Assembly (NCBI GenBank): GCA_015680905.1
Contig: CM027379.1
Coordinates: 101,545,001-101,609,000, forward strand
Reading direction: 5' to 3'
Length of the DNA: 64,000 bases
Origin: Coptis chinensis
Taxonomy: Eukaryota; Streptophyta; Magnoliopsida; Ranunculales; Ranunculaceae
Shown: piece after piece, positions 45,560 through 55,833 of the stretch
How the letters are laid out: every line of letters starts with the position of its first letter
How positions within the stretch are numbered: position 1 is the first letter of the stretch
Program-made: the position numbers and the translations under genes
Notes under the pieces: generated by a model
The model's input: the letters and a program-made list of their open reading frames with translations, nothing else
What the model was told of the DNA's origin: nothing
Databases searched by the model: none

Positions 45560-46525
45560 TGGGGAAAAAGTAATTTTCAGAACCAACTTTTTTTTTAATC
45601 ACTCACAAAGACTGAGTAGATAAAAGGTTAAATATTCCCTGCAAAATTAAAAACGGCTCGAATAGATGAAAAATCAAGTATATTCTTGACGCAAAATAAT
45701 AAATGGGCCGACCCAACCAAATCGACCCAGTGTATATAGTATAAACAATCATTGTTCATACCTCAACATAATATGTGCTCAGTAAGAAACTAAGTATGAA
45801 CAATTATCGTTCGCACCTATTGAAGTATGAATAACCATTGTTCGTATGAACAATCATTGTTCATACCTCAAACAATCACTGTTTATACATCAACATGAGC
45901 TATGAATAGTAATTGTCCATACCTATAATCATTGTTCATACCTCAACCTGAGCTACAAAAAATCATTGTTCATCATATACCTATTTGGGATATAAACCTC
46001 AACATAAATATGAACAATCATTATTCATATCTCAACATAATATATGGTCAGTAGGAACATTTATTAGAGTATGAATAATCATTGTTTATACCTATTTGAA
46101 TTGGGATATGAACAATCATTGTTTATATGTTTATATCTCAACATAATGCATGATCCTTAACATAATATATGGTCAGTAGGAACACCTATTGAAATATGAA
46201 TAATCATTGTTTATACATATATGAATTAGGGTATGAACAATCATTGTTTATACGTTTATATCTCAACATAATGCATGATCAGTAGGAACATATATTGGAG
46301 TATGAACAATCACATTGTTCATACCAAAACGACAAAAAAATGTAAAATTGGAAAATATTTATTTCAAATCCGAGCTATTTGTCCTTACAGATTATTTTTA
46401 ATCGAAAATTGGTTTTTAGGGTTATTTTCACCCGAAAATTGTCCTTGAGAGTGATAAAAAAAACACACTGGTTCTGAGAGTGATTTTCACCCGAAAATGA
46501 GCCTTGGGACCAATTTCTTGTACTT
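45560..46525. repeat. Field of near-palindromic 20-bp repeats
   Basis: At 45745-46325 the word 'tatgaacaatcattgttcat', almost its own reverse complement, occurs about fifteen times in whole or part, spaced by 'acctcaacataatat', 'ggtcagtaggaaca' and 'attgaagtatgaat' spacers. The field is bounded by weakly matching inverted segments ('tcagaaccaac' plus 'aatcactca' at 45578-45605 against 'ggttctgagagtga' and 'gataaaaaaaac' near 46450-46485), so it may be the core of a decayed transposon. No coding sequence. Confidence 0.75.
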
Positions 46526-46766
46526 GCTTTATGCCACTGCATTTACGGAAAGTATGCTTGGAGGAGTATACGGAGGCGGTACAAAGTTGAAAAACACTTC
46601 ATTTGCCACAATCATACAAGTTTTCCTGGGAAAGTTGAAAGTTTAAGGTTATTTGGTCTGGTCTTGCCCTTCGTGATACGACACTGCAGTATTGACTTGT
46701 TCGCTTAAGGCGTTAAGAGTCAAGAGTCATGGTATCTTATACAAAATGTGATGGGACATGGGTGGT

Positions 46767-46940
46767 CGATGGTTGAATTGAGGACTAGAGATCGATGTCA
46801 GTGAAATAAATTCTTGCATTCATGCAACTGTAGTTTTCTTCAATAACGAGCTTCGATGGTTGAATTGAGGACTAGAGATCGATGTCAATGAAATAAATTC
46901 TTGCATTCATGCAACTGTAGTTTTCTTCAATAATGAGCTT
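46767..46940 (+). repeat. 87-bp tandem duplication
   Basis: Two adjacent copies (46767-46853 and 46854-46940) starting 'cgatggttgaattgaggac' that differ at two or three positions. They lie directly upstream of the receptor kinase pseudogene, in what would be its promoter or leader. Confidence 0.92.
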
Positions 46941-46964
46941 ATTATGCAATTTCATTCTCTTACT

Positions 46965-49590
46965 ACATGCCTTCCTGCTTTTTTGTTGTATTCCTCCATC
47001 ATTAGTATCTTCTGCAGCAAACATCTTAAGAAATGGAACAGATAAACATGCCTTAATTACCTATCAACGTTACAAGTTCATGGAATGAGTTTTACCAATT
47101 TTGTGAGTGGGAAGGAGTTGCATGCAGTCATAGACATCAAACATGAAAGGGTGTCAATGGAGTTTTCTGGATCCTTTCCTACTTCTTTATTTAATGCTTC
47201 AAAGCTCCAAGAGATTAATATGTATGATAACCAATTTACTGGAAACATTCGTCTTCATGTGGGAAATTTAAAGGAGCTTCTTATACTAAATTTAGCGCAA
47301 AATCATCTAGGAAGTGGTGAATTTGGTGATTTAGATTTCCTGACTTCTTCAATCAATTGTAGCAATCTAGAAAATCTCAGCTACAACAAACTTGGTGGTG
47401 CCCGGCCAGTGAGTCCACAAGTCATTCCGCAGATCAGCTCCTTCGGTTTTATGCACATGGAAATCAGATTTCTGAAAACATTATTCCTACTTAAATTACC
47501 AGTCTCCAAAACTTTATTTTATTGACACTATCTGCTAACTCCTTAACAGGTAGTATTCCCATAGACATTGGAAACCTGCAAAAGCTACAAATACTGATAT
47601 TATTTGGGAACCGTTTATCGGGACAGTCGGACAGACCCTTCCTCCATAAGGAATATGTCTCAACTATTTGTTCTTCATTCCACAAACATGTTTGAAGAAA
47701 GTATCGCTTCAAGTCTAGATAACCAAATTTTACAAATATTGGACCTTTCTTCTAACAGGTTTACAGGCACCATACCAAAACAAAAAATTGGTCTTTCGTC
47801 TCATTTAATTACCCTTAACTTTGTCACATAATTCATTGAATGGACCCATACCCCACACTTGGTAGCAGTTCAAGTTTGGAATACATCTATTTTCAGGGTA
47901 ATTTCTTCCAAGGAGCCCTTCCCTCGGCACTTAGTTCTTTGAATGGCCTTCAAGTATTGGATGTTTCACGCACCAACCTATCTGGAAATATTCCTATATG
48001 GACCTAGAGAGGTTCAATTCCCTTTACAAAGTTTAAACCTATCTTAACTTTCAATAACTTTGATGGAGTACCAACCATGCAAAGGGATCTTACTTTCTAT
48101 TGTTGGAAACTACAAGACCTGTGGGGGCATTCCTAAACTTCAGTTACCTAAGTGAAACATTCAAATGTTCAAGAAAGGCCCTCTTGCTTTAAAGGTGGCA
48201 CTAATTGTAGTTATCCCATCACTATTTATGGTGGCATTGTTTATTTTATTTTAATCTATTTGAGGAAAAAAAAAGGGGTCTAAAGGCCTTCTGAACAATT
48301 CCTTGGAGATCTTAGAAGGATTTCTTACAATGATCTTGAAAAAGCAACAAATGGTTTTTCCTCGTTAAACTTGATTGGTATGGGAAGCTACTGATCTCAC
48401 ACTTATGGAAGGTGGTGTTAGGTCTGACGCAACCACGCCTAGAGCCCACACAAGATATTGAAAATAGGTATTAAACTTAAAACCAATTAGTAAATCTGCT
48501 CTAGGATTTATATATTGATCAGCTAGGCATTTACAGATTTCTCTCCAAACTTGTCCCCAATTTTATCCACCACTGAGCCCAATTCACGATTGGGCTTCAT
48601 CTATACATTGGGGGTTTTAACTCAAAAGGCCTTAGCGCTATTAGGTGTCAGAGCCCACTTTATCATTTGTAGTGTTGCTTCTTTGCTACTGGATGTCGAC
48701 TATTCTGCTATTCATTCGGTCCACACCCAACACGTGGAGCTTCCAAAAGTTTGATGGCCGAATGTCATGCCTTGACAGCAGTTCGACATAGGAAATCTAC
48801 TCAAGATCGTGACAGTTGCTCAAGTGTGGATTATGGTGGTTCAATTGAACAAATTCTACCAAGAAGTTTGAGCTTGCATCAAAGATTAAGCATAGCAACG
48901 GATGTTGCTTCTGCTTTGGATTACCTACATAACAATTGCGGGGGACCTATTGTTCACTGTGATCTGAAGCCAAATAATGTACTTCTCAACACTGACATGA
49001 TTTCCCATGTTAGTGGCTTTGGATTAGCGTTATTTCTCCCCGAGGACACAAGCACTTCCAACAGAAGCGAAACTAGTTCAGTTTCTCTAAAAGGAACAAT
49101 TGGTTACATTCCTACTGGTATGTTTTACTTACTTTATGTCATCACAATTTCGTTAAAGGCTTAAACTGTAAATAATGCAAACAAACTAATCCCTCGAACC
49201 GAATGTTGTGCTTAACAATTGAAGAAGTGAATTGGAATTTTGCAGAATATGGCATGGGGTGCAGAGGTACCTACACAAGGAGATGTGTACAGTTACGGTA
49301 TACTTTTACTAGAGATCAACCGATCAAATGTTCAAGGATGGACTCAGCCTTCATGATTTCTGCAAAATAGCTTTAGAAGCTGACAGGTAATGGGACATCG
49401 TAGATACATGCTTGCTATCTGAAGAATCCAATAATGAATCTGCCATCTCGATAAATGAAATCAAAGAACGCTTGAGTTCCATATTTAGAATTGGAGTGGC
49501 ATGTTCAGAGGAACTTGGAACTGAGAGGATGGACAACAAAGATGTTGTTAAGGCGCTGCCTTCGGCAAAAGAGGTTTTTCCTTAGGGTCT
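46965..49590 (+). pseudogene. LRR receptor-like kinase, EFR/Xa21 type, broken
   Basis: A membrane immune-receptor type gene in ruins. A signal-peptide-like start and SSAANILRNGTDKHALIT (the 'TD..AL' box before the LRRs) lie at 46990-47060. LRR pieces follow: LFNASKLQEINMYDNQFTGN, NLKELLILNLAQNHLG, SANSLTGSIPIDIGNLQKL, NGPIPHTLGSSSSLEYI and LQVLDVSRTNLSGNIP. A membrane segment (about 48190-48255) precedes ISYNDLEKATNGFSSLNLIG at 48325, which begins the kinase. The ATP-binding loop is lost: unrelated sequence occupies about 48395-48735 until LMAECHALTAVRHR. Then come VHCDLKPNNVLL (non-RD type) and SGFGLALFLP, where the metal-binding D of DFG is G. The C-lobe ends near KDVVKALPSAKE. Many stops and frameshifts. 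Confidence 0.88.
48395..48735. other. Foreign segment replacing the kinase ATP-binding loop
   Basis: About 340 bp with no similarity to a kinase lie between LIGMGSY and GASKSLMAEC. It contains a hairpin 'agcccaatt..cacg..attgggct' and no recognised terminal repeats or clear target duplication, so insertion plus deletion is the likely cause. Confidence 0.5.
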
Positions 49591-49834
49591 CTAATAAGGA
49601 CTAACGAAGACAGTTCACTTGTTATAGGCGTAAGATGTAGTGCACATTATTAATTCGAAATGTTCAATTTTTTCAGTCTTCCTTTCAAGGTTATGAGACA
49701 TCTCCTTAGCATTGAAATGGCTTTATTACGAGTTCACGGTTTTGAACTTGAAAGAAACTTAAGCATGGTGTAATGGTTAGTATAATTTGAATGACAAACA
49801 ACAGGAAGAATTTCACATTCAACATAGAACAATT

Positions 49835-50426
49835 TGTTGGGGTTTATATGAATACCAATTGATTCTCCCACTACACAGATAATTTGTATTTGAGCACAAT
49901 TCAACTCTAGACAAATTCCACATATCAATTACAACCTATACTAACATACCCAACTCGTTAAACAACTATTAACAACAGATAATAATGTAAAACAGAATTA
50001 AACGTATACCACAACACAAAGATATACTGTGGTTCGGCCAATGGTGCATATTTCCACAAGAGCTCGTCTTTATATAAAGTGGGAAGGAAAATTACAATCT
50101 CTCCTTTTAGTCTCTCATCTTACTAGATCACTCTTATCTCTTTACAAAGTTGTATCTCTGTAAATGTTATCTCTCAATCTTGATAGTTTTTAAGATTGGG
50201 TTTTCTCTGACTTTTGTGCTGCCTCTCTTGTATTTTCTGGGTGTTAGGTTTTGCCAAAAACTCTAACTCTTATTGCAAACTCGCGGTCCCAAATTTCTTC
50301 TGAAAAAAAAACTTGCTGGGCGCGGGTTGCGCCTTAGGCAAGACCAAGTCGAGCGCGGGTCGCGCTCGATATCTCCACACAGAATGAACTTCGTTTTCTC
50401 TCCTCATGTGAGAGATAACGCTAACA
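49835..50426 (-). repeat. 3' LTR, copia copy 2
   Basis: 592 bp against 665 bp for the partner LTR. The missing stretch is in the GC-rich part: the partner has three 'gcgcgggtcgcgc'-like words with spacers at 55145-55280, while here only two remain, as expected from deletion between short direct repeats. Confidence 0.93.
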
Positions 50427-50626
50427 ATCTCCCCCCTCCCGAATAGTGAGGGGGTTTCCTCCATGCAATTTCCAAATCAACAGAAAGAGTGTGCTTCCAT
50501 TCCGGCAATAGCACAACAAACATCAAACTTACCTTTCTATAAGACTTTGGTCATCATATCCGACCCGTTATTGTCGGTATGGATCTTCTCGATACACAAA
50601 TGTTTGTCTTCGAGTACTTCTCTAAT

Positions 50627-53600
50627 TCAATGATAACGCACGTGTATATCCTTAGATCTAGAATGAAAACTTGGATTCTTGCTCAAATGGATGGCGCTCT
50701 GACTGTCACACAGAACTACAAACTGTTTCTGCTTTAGCCCTAGTTCGTCGAAGAACCTCTTCATCCATAGCAACTCTTTGCAACACTCAGTGGCTGCAAT
50801 ATACTCGGCTTCTGTAGTGGAGAAGGCAACACACTTTTGCAACTTTGATTGCCAAAAAACTGCTCCGCCTGCAAAAGTAACGAGATAACCGGAGGTAGAC
50901 TTCATCGAGTCAACATTACCTGCCATGTCTGCATCAGTGTAGCCTTCAAGTAAGGGCTTACTTCCACCAAAGCACAAACACGATTTAGAAGTGTCTTTGA
51001 GATATCTCAATATCCACTTAACACCTTCCCAATGTTCCTTACCTGGATTTGACATAAAACGACTTACAACACCCACGGCGAAAGCTATATCCAGTCTTGT
51101 ACACAGCATTGCGTACATCAAGCTACCCACTGCGGATGCATAAGAAATCTTTTCCATTTGACTCTGCTCATACTCACCCTTTGGACACATCTCTTTGGTC
51201 ATGCAAAATTGGCCACCAAGCGGACAACTGACTGCCTTGGCTTGATCTATGTTGAATCTCTTCAACACCTTCTCAATGTAGTTTTTTTGAGAAAGCCACA
51301 ACTTCCCAAACTTTCTATCACGAGTGATCCGCATCCCAAGTATCTGCTTTGCTTGACCCAAATCCTTCATCTCAAAGGACTTACTCAAGTCTTTCTTCAG
51401 CTTAGATATCTTGTTGATGTTTGGGCCAACTATCAACATATCATCCACATACAGCAATAGCACTATGAAATCCTCATATGGAAATCTCTGAACAAACACA
51501 TAATGATCGGAAGCAGACTTCTTGTATCCTTGTTTTGCCATAAAGAAATTAAACTTTATGTACCACTGTCTCGGTGCTTGCTTCAACCCATACAAGCTTT
51601 TTATCAACTTGGATACTAGGTGTTCTTTGCCTTTGACCTCAAACCCCTCTGGCTGGTCCATGTAGACATCTTCTTCAAGGTCTCCATGAAAAAAAACTGT
51701 CTTAACATCTAGCTGCTCAACCTCTAAGTTCATACTTGCAGTCATACCCAATACCACCCGGATAGAAGTCATCTTCACTACAGGAGAGAAAATCTCATCA
51801 AAGTCAATCCCTTTCCTTTAACCGAATTCCTTCACAACAAGGCGAGCTTTGTACCTTGGGTGAGGATTGTTCTCCTCATGCTTGAATTTGTATATCCGCT
51901 TATTCTTGAGAATTTTTCGTCCTTGCGGTTTCTCAACTAACTCATAAGTGTGATTCTTATGCAAAGAATTCATCTCGTCATGCATGGCCTTCAACCACTT
52001 TTCTTTGTCTGTACCTTCAAGTGCCTCTTGATAGTACATAGGTTCTTCACCATCCGATAGTAGCATGTACGTATGTGGTGGATACATGGTTGAAGCTAGT
52101 CTCTCTCTGTTTGACCTCCTTGCCCCATCTGCTAGTACCTCAGGAGGATGCACTTCTGCTTGCTTTGGTGGTGGTTCATGCATCTCATCTGCATCTTCTA
52201 TACCAATACGTTCTATCCCATCATGAGCAATAGGATTCTCATCATGAGCTTTAAACTCATGGTTCTCTGCATTCTCAATGCCTTCTGCACGTTCCACAGT
52301 AGGAACAACTTCTGGTTTTGAATCAACAAGATCATTAGTGAAAGCCTGTAGCTTCTCACCTCCCTCAAAGTCTGCTATGGTTTGGTCTTCCGGGGAACAC
52401 AACATCTCGACCCATTATTACCTTCTTGTTAATCGGATCATAGAGTTTGTAACCAAATTTTTCATCTCCATAACCCAGAAAAATGCACTGCTTGGCTTTG
52501 TCATCAAGCTTGGATCTCTCATCCTTCGGAATATGCACAATATGCCCTGCACCCAAATACCCTTAAGTATCCATAATCAACATCTCTGCCTGACCATACT
52601 CTCTCTAGATAATCACTATTCAGAGGCTTTGACGGCGATAGGTTGATCACATGCACTACCAGACGCATTGCTTCTACCCAAGAGGGTCCTAGGTAGCTTA
52701 GAGTGAGACAAAGATGCATCTTATCCTCTCTACAATGGTACGGTTCATTCTCTCTGCTATTCCATTCTGTTGCGGTGTCTTGGGAACAGTCTGCTCATGA
52801 CGAATCCCATGACTCTAGCAATACTCTTCAAACGGCCTAATGTACTCACTCCCATTATCTGAGCGAATACACTTCAACAACTTCCCAGTCTCTCTTTCCA
52901 CCATGCTGTGGAATTTCTCAAACACGCCAAGGACTTCATCATTGGTCTTCAAACTATAGGCTCATATCTTTCTTGAAGCATCATCAATGATGGTCACGAA
53001 GTATGAAGCTCCCCTATGGGACTTCACTTTTATAGGACCACATAAGTTTGTGTGCAACTGTGCACTAGTTCAAGGACATTGTCCTTTCTATGAGACGGGA
53101 ATCTCTGGAAAGACACCCTGTGTTGCTTTCCTACCAAACAGTGAGTGCATGTATTTAAATGAGTACCTTTAATGTCTGGCAAGGCTTTTTGCTTAGCAAG
53201 AACTTCCATCCCTTTTATACCCATATGACACAGTCTCTTGTGCCACAATTTGGAGGAAGCTTCTTCTTCTGCTGCATTCACTTCCACTTTACACAAACTA
53301 GCCTGTATTTTGTAAAGAGAGCAAATTTTCTTTCCTGTGGCTGCTACAATGGAACCTCTGCTTAGTTTCCATTCCCCATTCCCAAACGAGTTTACAAAGC
53401 CATCGTTATCTAATTTCCCAGCCGAAATTAGGCTTAACCGTATGTCAGGGACATGTCTTACATCCTTGAGTGTCAATATGTAGCCGACATTGGTTTCTAC
53501 ATGAACATCACCAATGCCTAGCCTATAATCTTCGAGACGCCACTGTTACCCATCTTCACTTCACCATATTCACCACCACTGTAGGTAGTGAAGAATTCCC

Positions 53601-53710
53601 AGTGCGGTGTGACGTGATAGGATGCTCCTATATCTATCACCCACTATGTATCCTAACATGAGGTACTAAGATAACACACACCACAATCTGACACAATTCC
53701 CACTAGGTCG
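50627..53710 (-). pseudogene. Copia pol, copy 2
   Basis: Reading down the minus strand: GAG-pre-integrase with TLKDVRHVPDIRLSLISAGK, LWHKRLCHMG and CTHCLVGKQHRVSFQRF (53476-53090); a broken integrase core (about 53060-52560); an open segment 52405-51818 covering the linker and the RT start (KWLKAMHDEMNSLHKNHTYE); then a 383-codon open frame, 51778-50627, containing RT (FDEI just before it, LLYVDDMLIVGPN) and RNase H (TDADMAGN, FSTTEAEYIAATEC, CDSQSAIHLSKNP). Compared with copy 1 the RT catalytic site keeps the usual YVDD form. Frameshifts near 53030, 52400 and 51810 separate the parts, so no full polyprotein can be made. Confidence 0.92.
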
Positions 53711-53714
53711 TCGA

Positions 53715-54554
53715 CTAGTGCGGTAGTATCTCTGCCTGTGTTTTCGTTCCTCTGCACCATGTCTTCATGTACCTTATTATTCTTCTCATCCCTTCTTGTT
53801 CTCGCGACTCATATCTGAAGTGGCCCTTGGTGGCACAATAGTAACATTGCCTTTTTGCCTTAGGAGTTCTAGCTTCACCCCTAGATTTACTTCTGTCATC
53901 ACCTCTAGAATGAGATGGTTTTCTGTATCTATCTCTCACCTGTTTCTCAGTGACAAGGATCTCTGAGTGTGAGGAGCTGCCTTTTGAACTCCATCTAGTC
54001 TCCTCATTCAACAAACATGTGGTAGCCATTTCCATGGTAACAATTCTATTCTTGGCTGCTTCGTGTAGAGAGACTGCTAATGTCTCCCAACTTTTGGGTA
54101 GAGAGCCTAATAGAAACAAAGCCTCAACTTCGTCTCCCAAATCAATCTTCATCAAATGCATTTGATTGATGGTATTCTGTAATTCGTTAAGATACTTAGA
54201 CATTAAAGAACCTTCTTGGTACTTCACGTCGGCAAACTTCTTAACGACCAGTACTTTGTTTCCGCCCGGCTTCCTCTAATAAAGGTCTTCGAGTTTCTTC
54301 TACAAGCCAAAAGTTGTAGTCTCTTGGGATACATGGTGAAAGACATTATCGTCAATCCACTGTCAAATGTACCCAATTGCTTTTCTGTCAAGCTTGCTCC
54401 ACTCAGCTGCGGCAACCGTTTCCGATCTTTCTCCTCCATTCTCAATGAGTTGTGTTAAGTCCTTGCAATAAAGCAAGTCTTCCATCTTGGCTTTCCAAAT
54501 GGTGTAGTTCTTCTTATTCAGACTCGTCATGCAAGTGTTCACGGAATGGTCCAT
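53715..54554 (-). pseudogene. Copia gag, copy 2
   Basis: Pieces MDHSVNTCMTSLNKKNYTIW (54554), LTIMSFTMYPKRLQ in another frame, and MSKYLNELQNTINQMHLMK to the zinc knuckle CYYCATKGHFRYESR (54227-53800). As in copy 1 the last cysteine of the knuckle is lost, but here to serine. The frame changes at least twice. Confidence 0.9.
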
Positions 54555-54650
54555 TTCTACAAGTTATTCAAACTCAAATATTTTCTCAGGAATTTTGTCA
54601 AACACCTTCCGACCAAGATTTTGATAACACCCTAAGCTAATTTAACCCAG

Positions 54651-54662
54651 GCTCTGATACTA
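54651..54662 (-). promoter_or_regulatory. Primer binding site, copia copy 2
   Basis: On the minus strand 'agtatcagagc' follows the LTR, a one-base variant of the tRNA-Met site. Confidence 0.8.
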
Positions 54663-54664
54663 CT

Positions 54665-55329
54665 TGTTGGAATTTATACAAATACCAATCGATTCCCCCA
54701 CTACACAGATAACTTGTATTTGAACACAATTCGACTCCAGACAAAGTCCAAATATCAACTACAACCTATACTAACATGCCCAACTCGTTAAACAACTATT
54801 AACAACAGATAATAATGTAAAGCAGAATTAAACACATACCACAACACAAAGATATATCATGGTTCGGCCAATGGTGCCTACTTCCACAAAAGCTCGTCTT
54901 TATATAAAGTGAGAAGAAAGATTACAATCTCTCCTTTCAGTCTCTCACCTTACTAGATCACTCTTATATCTTTACAGGGTTGTATCTCTGTAAAGGTTAT
55001 CTCTCAATCTTGATAGTTTTGAAGGTTGGGTTTTCTCTGATTTTTGTGCTACCTCTCTTGTATTTTCTGGGTGTTAGGTTTTGCCAAAAACTCTAACTCT
55101 TATTGCAAACTCGCGGTCCCAAATTTCTTCTGAAAATAAATTTGGGCGCGGGTCACACTTCGGGCAAGACCAAGTCGAGCGCGGGTCGCGCTAAAGGTAC
55201 TGAAAGTCTTCCACGGCATGGGCGTGGGTTGCGCCTTGGTCAAGGCCAATCTGAACGCGGGTCGCACTCTGACATTTCCACGCAGAATGAACTTTGTTTT
55301 CTCTCCTCATGTGAGGGATAACGCCAACA
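54665..55329 (-). repeat. 5' LTR, copia copy 2
   Basis: 665 bp, 'tgttggcgttatcc' at its start on the minus strand. It carries the GC-rich repeated words at 55145-55280. Confidence 0.93.
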
Positions 55330-55833
55330 CAATTTCACGTATTAAATAAGTGTCACAATCTAGTCATCTAACGTAAATCACCCAATTGAAATTTTACGTA
55401 TTTCAATTCGTTTTCCACCAATGGCTAGTGCAACTTTCAACAGTGCTGGTGCATGAACTTCTTCTAGTTCTTTCTTGTAAAACTCTATTTATATGCTCGT
55501 CAATCCGAATATGGGTTCAATCTACCATGTTGTAAAATCGAATGATGACACTTCCACGGTCCTTGCCTTCTTCATCATCGTTTGTGGCACCAGTGATCAT
55601 ATTGCTGAAAGACTTCTTCTCTTCTAAAGCACACCGACGATTCATGTCCAGAGGTTTTGATGGTAACGATAATTTGCTCAGGGTTTTAGGGTGGTTGAGC
55701 AGTGAAAATAGCAATGGAGGAATGGGTTCACTTATCCACGAATTACTTATTTACCAATAGAAAAGCCCAAATACAACATAACAAACAATTTTGTTTCTTT
55801 ATTTCACTACAAGGTGATGTACCTATCTCAGTC

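Larger units (their letters stand above)
49835..55329 (-). mobile_element. Copia element, Tork/TNT1-like (copy 2)
   Basis: Same family as 36081-42940, reversed. Target duplication CAATT (49830-49834 and 55330-55334); left repeat 49835-50426 is its 3' LTR and right repeat 54665-55329 its 5' LTR; primer site at 54651-54662; polypurine tract (as its complement) at 50427-50440. The coding part runs from 54554 down to 50627. It is somewhat better preserved than copy 1, with one long reverse transcriptase-RNase H frame, but gag and integrase are broken. It lies about 240 bp beyond the receptor kinase pseudogene. Confidence 0.95.
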
